Shown here one piece after another: positions 27,307 through 35,533 of a DNA stretch of 59,924 bases (the first letter of the stretch is position 1; every line of letters begins with the position of its first letter). The DNA is taken from NCBI RefSeq assembly GCF_004916905.1, contig NZ_SDLV01000017.1, positions 1 through 59,924 of the forward strand, written 5' to 3'. This stretch comes from Chryseobacterium candidae. Its GTDB lineage: Bacteria; Bacteroidota; Bacteroidia; Flavobacteriales; Weeksellaceae. The translations under genes were made by a program, and so were the position numbers. The notes under the pieces were generated by a model, which made no database searches, was not told the DNA's origin, and worked only from the letters and a program-made list of their open reading frames with translations.

Positions 27307-28365
27307 TTAGTTATGTAATCTTGTATCTTCATATCTTGATCGTTCGGTTTTCAAAGATACCAACCAATCTAAATACATTTCTTCTGGCATACTGCGATAA
27401 CCTATTTTGTGAATATGGGTATATTCTTTATTCATTATATCAAACAGTTCTTTAGCCTTTGAATTACTTAATGTAGCCTGAATATCTTTTGTATTCTGCT
27501 CTTTCATCAGTTTTTGGAATTGCTTTGTATGGGTTTCTGCCTGTAACAATAGGGCATTTGCCAAATAAGGATAAATTTGTATTGCTCTTTCAGCACATTT
27601 TAAAGCAAAACTTCCGTCATTCCCTGGATAATTTCTATTATATGCATTAGCTAAATCAACCAATAGCAGAGCAAGACTTTCTTTATTATTTAAGGCTTTC
27701 ATAAATACACCATTTTTAATGGCATCCAAATGAATGAATCCAGAGGCAGATAACCACGCATCAATTGGAAAAATACCACTTGTAAGTTCTGTATTGTACC
27801 ATCCAATAGATTTAATGTTATGCTTGATGTAAACGTGGTTCGGTGCAAGTGCCAAATTGGCATCTACTCCCAATTCTTCTGCCAAAATCTTGTAAAGGTA
27901 TGGCATTGAGTTACAATTACCTTTTTGTGTATTTAATAATTTTGATACAAACAGATTAGACAGTTCTGTATGTCCGAATACGTCCACAAAATCATAAGCG
28001 AATGGTTTATATTTTAAGGTATCATTCTTCATAATTACTGGGGTTGCTTCACACATTACTGTATAAATAGCTGCATATTTATTTACTTTGGCTTCATCCT
28101 TATCAGTATAAGTTAGTTTTCTATTTTTCAACAAAAGATTACAGAAATGTTTTAAGAACTTAATCTTATTGTTTAACTCAACTGTATCATATTTCCCCTG
28201 ATAGTAAGCATTTTCAACAGCAAAAACCCCTTCTTTGAAACTATATTTCTGCTTATCATTAAGCATATTATCTATGGTTTGGTAAGCATCAGAATAGAAT
28301 TGGTTGTCTTGAGCTTTTGAAAAAATCCCGATAAAAAAAATACTGATTAATATTATTTTATGCAT
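27307..28365 (-). CDS. Exported transglutaminase-fold cysteine protein, last gene of the RHS cassette
   Basis: A 352-residue protein with a Sec signal (ILISIFFIGIFSKAQ). A transglutaminase/papain-like core has Cys151 in GNCNSMPYLYKILAEELG and His177 in APNHVYIKH; a following NTELTSGIFPIDAWL segment supplies a candidate Asp/Asn. The rest is TPR-like helices (residues about 230-330). It is clearly a paralog of the 490-residue gene at 30044, sharing the C/H phrases. It lies 9 bp downstream of the small membrane-protein gene. A peptidase, transpeptidase or deamidase acting outside the cytoplasm is possible; no known family name. Confidence 0.7.
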   Translation of the reverse strand: MHKIILISIFFIGIFSKAQDNQFYSDAYQTIDNMLNDKQKYSFKEGVFAVENAYYQGKYDTVELNNKIKFLKHFCNLLLKNRKLTYTDKDEAKVNKYAAIYTVMCEATPVIMKNDTLKYKPFAYDFVDVFGHTELSNLFVSKLLNTQKGNCNSMPYLYKILAEELGVDANLALAPNHVYIKHNIKSIGWYNTELTSGIFPIDAWLSASGFIHLDAIKNGVFMKALNNKESLALLLVDLANAYNRNYPGNDGSFALKCAERAIQIYPYLANALLLQAETHTKQFQKLMKEQNTKDIQATLSNSKAKELFDIMNKEYTHIHKIGYRSMPEEMYLDWLVSLKTERSRYEDTRLHN

Positions 28366-28374
28366 GATACAGAA

Positions 28375-28809
28375 TTAAGATTTTTTATTAAATGGGAAAA
28401 GTTTTCTCTTATAAAGTCGAAAAGGGATTTCCAAAAAAATAATATATCCAGCCAAATAAAAAGAAAGATTCATAATAGGATTGACAATCCAATATTTATT
28501 AACAACATTAATACGGATATAGGATGATAATTCTAGCCCTAAAAATATGTCATAATATATTTTTTCAGCCATTTTCTCTGACAAAAACATTGGAGAAAAA
28601 TTTAAAATACATATTGCTACAGCATATAACAACAGTATTACAGAAAAAATACTTTTTTCTATTAGCAAAGAAATGATTAAAATAATTGCCATTATATTAG
28701 TAATATCAATAAAAAATTTATCAATAGATATATTTACATAGCTATGGGCAATAAACTGTAAAAAAAGTAATATAATAAATAAATACCTGATAAATTTAAA
28801 AATTTTCAT
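28375..28809 (-). CDS. Small four-helix membrane protein, possible immunity protein
   Basis: A 144-residue integral membrane protein with about four transmembrane segments (starting at residues 8, 35, 58 and 110) and a basic C-terminus (YKRKLFPFNKKS). It has no recognised family. It sits between the RHS-type protein gene (13 bp upstream) and the transglutaminase-like gene (9 bp downstream), exactly where immunity genes of polymorphic toxin loci are found; membrane immunity proteins of this size are common. This is a positional inference only. Confidence 0.5.
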   Translation of the reverse strand: MKIFKFIRYLFIILLFLQFIAHSYVNISIDKFFIDITNIMAIILIISLLIEKSIFSVILLLYAVAICILNFSPMFLSEKMAEKIYYDIFLGLELSSYIRINVVNKYWIVNPIMNLSFYLAGYIIFLEIPFRLYKRKLFPFNKKS

Positions 28810-28822
28810 AACGCAAGTGATG

Positions 28823-29992
28823 TTATTTAGTTTTAGTTTTATTCCAATAGCCTACACTTTGTCCGTATTGCTTTTTCAGAGCAGATGTTTGTTCTATTTT
28901 AGGATTGACAAATAAACCATTTTTTGAAAATGTATATTCTGTCCCATTTTTAGAAGTACCAAGATAGGTAGCAGCATGATTTAAACCTTCCTCACTATCC
29001 TTACCGTTTCCGTTGAAGGTAATTACTGTTTTACCAAAAATTTTCTTATCAGCCTTGTCAAAACCCGCTTTTAAAAAACTTTGAAATTCGGTTGGAGATA
29101 ATTCATAAGAAAAATGGTCATCTTTTAAACCTTCACCACTTGCATTTCTAAAAGCACAAGCAAAACAATTATAATTTTTATCAGATAACCAACTTCCATT
29201 ATAATCTCCAGAGTTCATAATAGCATCTGTGATTGCAGCATTGATGGGAGCAGCAATACTCTCAGGAACATCAATAGATGTTTCTCCACTTTTTTGCATA
29301 CCAGCAAATAACTTATCAGCTTGTTTCTGGTCTATATTCAATGTTTTAGCAAGTGTTTCGGCAGTATCCCCCTTTTCCATTTGTAAAGCCAAATGTCCTC
29401 CTGTTAATTGACCACTTTTATTTTTATCAAATTCTATGGTAGGTATCCATTTAGATTCTCTTCCGTCTGGATCTATTGCATTAATAGGGTTATTGTACGC
29501 ATAATGGTAAGGTGACCAACTTGAAAATTCTTCACTTAAAGGATCGGGAGACATCCAACGTCCGTGAGTATCACCAATAGGCTGTGCATCAGGATCAGAT
29601 AAATCCACTTCCCTTACTTCAATAATATTTCCTCTTTTAGTATTGTATCGGACAGAGCCTATAACCACAATACTGTCCGTATCGTGAAATTCCAGATATT
29701 TCCCTTTGCTGAGTGTAGCAATCTTTGGATAAACTCCATACTTTGCAAAAGGATTCCCAATAGCAATATTCTTTCTACGTCTTTCTGCTTCCTGTGGTGT
29801 CAATGAATCTTTTGTCTTTAGTACCTCATCCATATACGGACGGCTTCGTTCTTCTTTTGTCAGCTTGACAGGATTTACCCATTTCTTTTCTGTTTTGGGA
29901 TTTTGTGTAATTTGAGTTTTTTTCTTGACCTGTGACTGTATAAAGCCTGTTATTACTACAAAAGCAATCACTAATATTTTTTTCATAGTCAT
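28823..29992 (-). CDS. Short exported RHS-core protein with C-terminal papain-like toxin domain
   Basis: A 389-residue protein. Signal peptide (KKILVIAFVVITGFIQSQ), then a charged region, then a bare RHS-repeat-associated core end (GRWMSPDPLSEEF...WSPYHYAYNNPINAIDPDG, residues about 145-177). A LysM-like GDTAETLAKTLNI follows. The C-terminal part has Cys276/Cys279 (NYNCFACAF) and His339 (LNHAATYLGTSKNGTEYTF), the spacing and strand pattern of NlpC/papain-like effector domains. The long YD-repeat shell of normal RHS proteins is missing, so this is a short or eroded carrier. Probable secreted polymorphic toxin. Confidence 0.72.
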   Translation of the reverse strand: MTMKKILVIAFVVITGFIQSQVKKKTQITQNPKTEKKWVNPVKLTKEERSRPYMDEVLKTKDSLTPQEAERRRKNIAIGNPFAKYGVYPKIATLSKGKYLEFHDTDSIVVIGSVRYNTKRGNIIEVREVDLSDPDAQPIGDTHGRWMSPDPLSEEFSSWSPYHYAYNNPINAIDPDGRESKWIPTIEFDKNKSGQLTGGHLALQMEKGDTAETLAKTLNIDQKQADKLFAGMQKSGETSIDVPESIAAPINAAITDAIMNSGDYNGSWLSDKNYNCFACAFRNASGEGLKDDHFSYELSPTEFQSFLKAGFDKADKKIFGKTVITFNGNGKDSEEGLNHAATYLGTSKNGTEYTFSKNGLFVNPKIEQTSALKKQYGQSVGYWNKTKTK

Positions 29993-30043
29993 TTGGTTAC
30001 TTGTTAAAGTTATTTATTAATTTTTTATAATCAATCATTTGTG

Positions 30044-31516
30044 TTATAATTTACTCGGATCAATCGGAATATATCTCGGTTTTTGTTCCTGCTTTTTCTT
30101 TTCCTGTGCTTTTTTGACAGCTTCTTGTTCCTGTTTCTCCTTTTGTTTTTGAAGTTGATACAATCGCATTTTTTCTGCGAGTGCTTCACTTTCCCGTTTG
30201 TTCTTTTCTGTTTTCAGACTTCCGAGCCATGATTCATAAGCTGATGCAGGCATTTCGGCATATCCTAAATTATCAATATTGTTAAACTGTTCGTTGGTTT
30301 GATTTAGCTGTTCAATTGCCTTTGGAAAATAGCCGATTCTCTGTAAATCTCTTTTGTCTTCGGGATTAATACCTAATTGCTTCATCACATAGGCAAATCT
30401 TACCTGACTGATATTTGCCTTTTCCATGTTCGGTGCTATTCCGTTCGGGTAAAGCTCCAATGCTTTGTCAATAACTTTGTTTACAAATTCATCATACCCA
30501 AACTTGCTTACATATCCTCTCGCCAAATCAAAATAAGCCATTCCCAACAATTCCTTTTTGGTAAGGTTTTCCAAATAAATTTTATTTTGCAAGGCCTCTG
30601 ATTTGATATATCCTGATTCCAAAAACGCATTATCAGTAGGAAACATCCCATTGGTAAGTTCCATATTTCTCATGGTTCCTTCATCATCCATAAAACGGAC
30701 ATAGGAATGATTAGGAGCTAAAGACAAATAGGCTTCTGTTCCCATTGCTTCTGCCAATATCAGATAGTACAGAGGCATGGAATGGCATTGTCCCGAGCCT
30801 GTTTTAAGGAGTTTGGAAACAAACATTTTGGAATAGTCTTTTTGCCCCATATAGTCCTTAAAATCATATTCAAAGGCTTTGTGAGTTGTGCCGTTCAATT
30901 TCATATCCTTAGAGAAATACTCGAAAATCATCAGGTTTTTGGAAACATTACTTTCTGTGTCCTGTTTCCGTTCTTTCATTTTCTGCAACAGTTGTTTTGC
31001 TGTTCTTTGTATTCCTGATTTAAATTGTTGTAAATTCTGCTTGTTATCATAAAAAGCATTCTCAACAGTGAAATTGACATCAGCTAATGAGTAATTGTCG
31101 GAATCCATTGCAGAAAGTTTATCAAAGGCATCATAATATGACCCAGTTCCTGCTTTTCCTGAAAGTGAAGGCAAATCATAAGGTATATTCCTGCCATTGT
31201 TTATCCATTCACGGAATTGCATTTCCTTAACTTCTGCCATATCCTTATCTATCTCACGCAAAAAAGCATCATTTTGTGATCTTCTTTGCGTTTCATAGGT
31301 ATTATGTTGCCCGATTGAGTTTGAGGATTTTTGATATGCACTCGACATTGAAGGGGCATAATTTCTTTGGGAACTTCTGCCATTTGTCGGACTGCCATAA
31401 TTATTACTGGAATAATTACCCAAACCACTTGCTTGTGGAGTAGGAAAGTTCGGGATTTGACCGAAACTCACAATACCTAAACAGAATAAGGGAAAAACTT
31501 GTAGTTTTTTCATCAT
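30044..31516 (-). CDS. Exported transglutaminase-fold protein with disordered N-terminus, first gene of the RHS cassette
   Basis: A 490-residue protein with a signal peptide ending near residue 20, a Ser/Asn/Gln-rich disordered stretch (20-80), and a transglutaminase-like core. Cys244 lies in SGQCHSMPLYYLILAEAMG and His270 in APNHSYVRF; the NMELTNGMFPTDNA segment matches the paralog at 27307. C-terminal helices and a Lys/Glu/Gln coiled coil (KQKEKQEQEAVKKAQEKKKQEQ) close the protein. It begins the four-gene tract 31516-27307, with a 51-bp gap to the RHS-type gene. Confidence 0.7.
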   Translation of the reverse strand: MMKKLQVFPLFCLGIVSFGQIPNFPTPQASGLGNYSSNNYGSPTNGRSSQRNYAPSMSSAYQKSSNSIGQHNTYETQRRSQNDAFLREIDKDMAEVKEMQFREWINNGRNIPYDLPSLSGKAGTGSYYDAFDKLSAMDSDNYSLADVNFTVENAFYDNKQNLQQFKSGIQRTAKQLLQKMKERKQDTESNVSKNLMIFEYFSKDMKLNGTTHKAFEYDFKDYMGQKDYSKMFVSKLLKTGSGQCHSMPLYYLILAEAMGTEAYLSLAPNHSYVRFMDDEGTMRNMELTNGMFPTDNAFLESGYIKSEALQNKIYLENLTKKELLGMAYFDLARGYVSKFGYDEFVNKVIDKALELYPNGIAPNMEKANISQVRFAYVMKQLGINPEDKRDLQRIGYFPKAIEQLNQTNEQFNNIDNLGYAEMPASAYESWLGSLKTEKNKRESEALAEKMRLYQLQKQKEKQEQEAVKKAQEKKKQEQKPRYIPIDPSKL

Positions 31517-31643
31517 GAATATTAATTTTTTGACTTGATTTGTGTTTCCTGCAATTTACAAATTTTCAATGAAGGGTGAAAATAGCAATCTGTTTACATT
31601 TTTGACAAATGTACTTAGGGGTCACGTCAAAACTTGACGTGTT

Positions 31644-31865
31644 TTATTTTAAAATCTGATTTTTTAATAATTCCTCTAATGGATTTTGAGGTTTGCTCGT
31701 AATGACAGTTTTTAAATTTCTTTCAGACAGTTCAGCAAACTCGATTGTCTTTAGTATTGAGAATGCAACATCTTTTAATCCTAACTTTCGGAGTGCTATC
31801 CGAATTTCCTTGTCAGTAGGAAACAGACTGTCATTTTGTTTTAAATGGATTTTGTGATTTTTCAT
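31644..31865 (-). CDS. Small hypothetical protein (73 aa)
   Basis: A 73-residue helical protein with no recognisable motif. It contains a FPTDKEIRIALRKLGLKDVAFSIL core that might pack as a small helix-turn-helix-like or dimerisation unit. It lies 8 bp downstream of the 202-residue gene and ends 127 bp before the RHS cassette starts, so it is part of the 33271-31644 operon. The coding call depends mainly on the tight gene spacing. Confidence 0.5.
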   Translation of the reverse strand: MKNHKIHLKQNDSLFPTDKEIRIALRKLGLKDVAFSILKTIEFAELSERNLKTVITSKPQNPLEELLKNQILK

Positions 31866-31873
31866 ATTGGATT

Positions 31874-32482
31874 TTAATTCTTTTTAGGGTTTATATTTTC
31901 CATTTTTAATAGAAGACTTTGCAAACTCAAATTACTTGAATTGTTCTCCTCTGTATAGGCTTTATTAAGTTGATAAAAAACATTGTTAATAACCTTTTCT
32001 GTAAGGCTTTCTTCAATCATATAACCTTTTGCAAATTTTTCTTTTATCTTCAAAGTTTTTATGAAATAATGATTAAGCATGTTTTCATAAATAAACTTCA
32101 AATCATCACTGTTTTTGTATTTGATTGCTTTTATATCTTCTTTTAAATAGTTGGAGATTGTATGATTAAGATCTGAGATTAATTTATTCACATACTTATC
32201 TCTGATATGACTTAAATCACTATATACAGGCTGTTGAGGGTAAGTTTTTCTAATAATGTGAAATGCTTCACTAATAATAGCCTGTATTCTGATTTTAGAA
32301 ATTTGGATAGTTGTTGAAAGTTCATTAATTGATTTATTCCAATATTTTTCGTAATCTGAAATGAGTTCAAAAGTAGATTTATAGCTCTTTTTACCTATAA
32401 AAATTTCCTCCAGATCTGCCACGAGACACTTTTCAACCATTTGAATGATTGTCTCTTTTAACTGTAACTCTGCGTTATTCAT
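31874..32482 (-). CDS. Hypothetical helical protein (202 aa)
   Basis: A 202-residue protein composed almost wholly of predicted helices (LKETIIQMVEKCLVADLEEIF; VNKLISDLNHTISNYLKEDI), no signal peptide and no membrane segment. No family is recognised. Its start overlaps the stop of the exported 119-residue gene by one base, so it is co-translated with it. Placement in a mobile cassette with exported proteins suggests an accessory or immunity role, but this is not supported by motif. Confidence 0.6.
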   Translation of the reverse strand: MNNAELQLKETIIQMVEKCLVADLEEIFIGKKSYKSTFELISDYEKYWNKSINELSTTIQISKIRIQAIISEAFHIIRKTYPQQPVYSDLSHIRDKYVNKLISDLNHTISNYLKEDIKAIKYKNSDDLKFIYENMLNHYFIKTLKIKEKFAKGYMIEESLTEKVINNVFYQLNKAYTEENNSSNLSLQSLLLKMENINPKKN

Positions 32483-32841
32483 TACTTTGCTACATCAAAA
32501 GGATTTTCCCCTGCACCCATAAAAACACTGCCCATACGTTTATATTTCATTGGCTTTCCTGCAACGCAAACGGAATACATTCCATTTCCTTTCTGTTCAG
32601 AAATTCTTAAAAAGATCACATCTTTCTCGTTACAGTCATTTTCTACTGCAATATGTTTTCTTAAATCCTCAATAGTGGCATCGGCTCGTTTTAACCAAGA
32701 CTGAATTTTTTTGTCTGGTTTGGGTTCCTGATAATTGGAAGGCAAATCACATTCTTTGACAGTTTGTTTTTGATTTTCTGTTTGTTGTGCAAAAGTCATT
32801 GCTGAAACAATTATCACAACTGCTGTTAAAAACTTTTTCAT
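32482..32841 (-). CDS. Small exported protein with three Cys
   Basis: A 119-residue protein with a Sec signal (KKFLTAVVIIVSAMTFAQQ). The mature part has three Cys (KECDLPSN, ENDCNEKD, YSVCVAG) and a C-terminal beta region (GNGMYSVCVAGKPMKYKRMGSVFMGAGENPFD). No recognised domain. It lies 7 bp downstream of the lipoprotein gene at 32849 and overlaps the following gene, so it is part of the same operon. Confidence 0.7.
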   Translation of the reverse strand: MKKFLTAVVIIVSAMTFAQQTENQKQTVKECDLPSNYQEPKPDKKIQSWLKRADATIEDLRKHIAVENDCNEKDVIFLRISEQKGNGMYSVCVAGKPMKYKRMGSVFMGAGENPFDVAK

Positions 32842-32848
32842 GATATTA

Positions 32849-33271
32849 TTATTGTTTAGTTAAATAAAATGCACCCACTGTCGAAGCATAAGGATAATTT
32901 ACCCACTCAATTGTGGTAGAATTGACCTTTTTGAATTTGTATTCAGCATTGGCTGAACCTGATTTTATGGTAAATTCATAAACAGTTTCAGAAATGTTTT
33001 CGGGAACACTTGAAGAAGCTCCTAAACTTGCACCTTGCTGTAATATGGATTTATAGCTAGTTTCGATGCTCCCTGCAATGGTATAAAAATCATCATTGGT
33101 AAATTTATACAGTGCCGTACCGTCTTTCTGCCATTTCCCTTGAATCCACGTTGGAGGATGAAAATACTGTGTTGCTACTGGATTGTTTGTTGTTTGTGTG
33201 TTTTCATCATCGTGATTTGAACAACCAATGAATAATAATGCTGTAAAAACTGTGAATAATAGTTTTTTCAT
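32849..33271 (-). CDS. Lipoprotein, first gene of the leader-controlled operon
   Basis: A 140-residue lipoprotein (signal KKLLFTVFTALLFIGC). The mature domain is a small beta structure (WIQGKWQKDGTALYKFTNDDFYTI; VYEFTIKSGSANAEYKFKKVNS), resembling lipocalin-like or YceI-like small beta barrels of the kind often seen as Bacteroidetes lipoproteins. Function unknown. It starts 22 nt downstream of the structured leader at 33293-33482 and is the first of four tightly spaced genes (33271 to 31644). Confidence 0.7.
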   Translation of the reverse strand: MKKLLFTVFTALLFIGCSNHDDENTQTTNNPVATQYFHPPTWIQGKWQKDGTALYKFTNDDFYTIAGSIETSYKSILQQGASLGASSSVPENISETVYEFTIKSGSANAEYKFKKVNSTTIEWVNYPYASTVGAFYLTKQ

Positions 33272-33292
33272 AAGATGAACTTTAAATTCACC

Positions 33293-33482
33293 CGAGCCTG
33301 ATGTGATATTGTTATTTGGTATAATAGAAAAAGGACGTAGGCTCGTAACTCTTATTTACCAATAGAGGCTCTGGTAAGCCATAAGGAATAAATAAGCGAA
33401 ACCCACGCCCATAGATATACAGGACGTGAGCGTTCAACTTACTATTCTACTCCTTATTTTGAATTTACCAGATTCCTATTGG
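33293..33482 (-). ncRNA. Leader or intergenic RNA with several competing long helices
   Basis: On the minus strand, fold A pairs 33476-33482 with 33359-33365 (CCAATAG), 33465-33472 with 33370-33377 (TCTGGTAA), 33451-33457 with 33381-33387 (ATAAGGA), and 33422-33428 with 33404-33410 (CACGTCC with GGGCGTG). Fold D pairs 33399-33407 with 33336-33344 and 33389-33396 with 33351-33358 (TAAATAAG), and cannot coexist with A except as a pseudoknot. A third helix E pairs AGGCTCG (33339-33345) with CGAGCCT (33293-33299) and competes with D. It is followed within 22 nt by the lipoprotein start. It resembles a riboswitch/attenuator or a palindromic mobile repeat; no family recognised. Confidence 0.45.
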
Positions 33483-33609
33483 CAGAATAATTATTAACGC
33501 TTTTTCGTTTTCGATAAAATTTGAATTACAAAGATATTAATTTTTGTAATCTGTGCTTAATAAGCAAAAATTGTTCCTAAACTGAAAGTGATTTTGGGTT
33601 TATTATTCA

Positions 33610-34293
33610 TTAATTATCTTCTAACTCTTTAAGCATTCTTGTATAATTATCATAATGTTCATTAATTATTGTAAACATCGTATCCATGTGCCAAAGATTG
33701 ACAAAAAGAAAAGTTGAATTATTAAATCCCCCAAAAAATCTCTCATAAATTCTCTGTGCTAATGCTAATAGCTCATTAATTTCCGACAGGCTTTCAACTT
33801 CTATTTTGTCTTTTTTATCAGGGTCTAAATGGGCATAATAGGAATCTCTTCTTGCTTTTATTTTTTCAATCAATTTTTCTGCATCGGAAATTTCTTTCCT
33901 TGCAACTATAATTTCTTTTTTTATATCTGCTTTATTCTTGAATAAATAATCATATTCTCCATTACTGCCACTTTCAAAAGTTTCTGTATTTTTCTTTAAT
34001 AAATCTTTCAATTCTTTATCATAATCATTGTTTTCAAGTTTATTTAAAAACTTTTTAAAACTTCTTTTTTCTTCCTGAATGAAAAGTTTTGATAAGGTTA
34101 ATACTGAATATGAATAGCATAATGAAACATAATGCCCTAAAAAAGGATTTAAAAACTTTATTTTTTCTGGATTATCTTTATTTTGCTCAATAATTGTTTC
34201 AACATTTGTTGTACAAATTACTAAATCCAAAATCATGTTTCTAAATGATTCAAAGAAACTATCCATTTCATTTTTTGTAATACAATCTCTCAT
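33610..34293 (-). CDS. AbiU2-like HEPN-domain protein
   Basis: A 227-residue helical protein with a HEPN ribonuclease motif: Arg149-x5-His155 (RDSYYAHLDPDKKD), in the context typical of the AbiU2 group of abortive-infection proteins. I chose the ATG of MRDCITKN because the longest frame begins at a TTG. Helices before it (FLGHYVSLCYSYSVLTLSKLFI) and after it (INELLALAQRIYERFFGGF) complete the four-helix fold. HEPN proteins cleave RNA in toxin-antitoxin and phage-defence systems. It is monocistronic, upstream of the structured leader. Confidence 0.75.
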   Translation of the reverse strand: MRDCITKNEMDSFFESFRNMILDLVICTTNVETIIEQNKDNPEKIKFLNPFLGHYVSLCYSYSVLTLSKLFIQEEKRSFKKFLNKLENNDYDKELKDLLKKNTETFESGSNGEYDYLFKNKADIKKEIIVARKEISDAEKLIEKIKARRDSYYAHLDPDKKDKIEVESLSEINELLALAQRIYERFFGGFNNSTFLFVNLWHMDTMFTIINEHYDNYTRMLKELEDN

Positions 34294-34436
34294 GATAAGT
34301 AGATATTTATTTTGGTGGGACAAATGTCAGCCTTATCAATCAACATGTTAGCTATTGGTTTGATGAAACTTTATTTGACAGTTTGTTTTGCAACATTTAT
34401 AATTGTCTTCTGAAAGAAAAACTTAATAAATGTTAA

Positions 34437-34799
34437 TTATTTAGAAATAAAATGTCCTGAATTTCCATTCAGCATTAAGACACTCAAAATATTTGTGCTT
34501 ATGACCCTTACAAAATGATTCTCCCTATCATCTGGAATGAATTGCATATTTTTTAGATAGCCTAATTGTCCCTCTCTACCTTTATAGCCAACAACATAAA
34601 TTTTTGTAGTAGAAAGATTAAAAAATTCCAAATCAATTGAAGGCTCAGAACTTACAATAACCTTGAAAACTGCTTCTGAATATTCTTTACTTCCTAAATT
34701 TTCAATAGTGTCAATTTCTTCATTGTTGAGCGAAGTAATTATTCCTTTAATAATATATTCTTCTAAATGTAATTCAAATGTTTTATTAGTTTCTTCCAT
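34437..34799 (-). CDS. Hypothetical protein (120 aa) upstream of the HEPN gene
   Basis: A 120-residue soluble protein with a beta-rich C-terminal half (KIYVVGYKGREGQLGYLKNM; HFVRVISTNILSVLMLNG) and an acidic helical N-terminus. No family recognised and no signal peptide. It lies 143 bp upstream of the HEPN gene on the same strand. Co-transcription as a regulator or antitoxin of the HEPN protein is possible but the gap is large for a canonical toxin-antitoxin pair. Confidence 0.55.
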   Translation of the reverse strand: MEETNKTFELHLEEYIIKGIITSLNNEEIDTIENLGSKEYSEAVFKVIVSSEPSIDLEFFNLSTTKIYVVGYKGREGQLGYLKNMQFIPDDRENHFVRVISTNILSVLMLNGNSGHFISK

Positions 34800-35533
34800 T
34801 TTTTTAATTTTCTTAGCAATTTACAAATTTGTATCTACTTATAAATAGTTGAATTGAGGCATTTGAATAAGCAATTATCAAAAAAACTTTTCTTTATTTG
34901 GTGAAAAAATACATTGGTGAATCTCCTCCTACAAATTATCCCCTCTAAATAGCTCTCAAAAAATCAAATAATCCTTTATAGTAGAGTTTACGACAATTTA
35001 ATACCAAAAAATATAATGAGTGTACGGACATGACCTACTACCTCCAATCAGCACCCCTCCAAAGTTCCTTTTTAGGTAGCCCCCCATCAACTGTCAAATC
35101 TTTTCTCAAAAGTAGATTTTGTTTTATTTGGTTTTTGTGGATCTGTTTTTATTTCCACTTACTCTTTTTTAATCATGATATTCTTTTAGACTGTTGGTTT
35201 TATGGTTGGATTTTATGACAGTTTTTGTTTGTGGCGGTTTGTGCTTAAAAATATTTTTAAAACTTTAATTTTAAAGTTAAAATCTCTGTCAATTGGCATG
35301 AATATTGACTTTATAAATGTGACAAATATAGATTATACTCTAAATGAGATACAATTTTTTTCGATTAAATTAATTAAATAGGATTTCAAGCCTGTATCAA
35401 ACATGACTATGTCAGATTTATTACACTTTTATAGTCATTCATAAAATTAGATAATAAAAAAGCCTTGAAGTGTTGGAGCACGACAAGGCAAAATGTTAAT
35501 AAATGTTCAACCGTTAAATTAAAACTTATCAAC
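34800..35533. promoter_or_regulatory. 734-bp gene-free region with dyads upstream of ardA
   Basis: The stretch between divergent genes holds no convincing gene. It contains a perfect 18-bp palindrome AACTTTAATTTTAAAGTT (35261-35278), a GTCAAT/ATTGAC dyad (35288-35293 and 35304-35309), and a GCCTTG/CAAGGC hairpin (35462-35467 and 35484-35489) about 45 bp before the ardA start. Together they look like operator or attenuator elements controlling ardA and the resolvase. Confidence 0.4.

Noticed and set aside
33293..33482. Integron attC or retron RNA explanation for the structured region
   Set aside because: No RYYYAAC/GTTRRRY ends, no reverse transcriptase and no integron integrase nearby.
35030..35218. 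62-codon Phe/Trp-rich frame upstream of ardA
   Set aside because: Composition is that of random A+T-rich sequence; no start context or homolog pattern.
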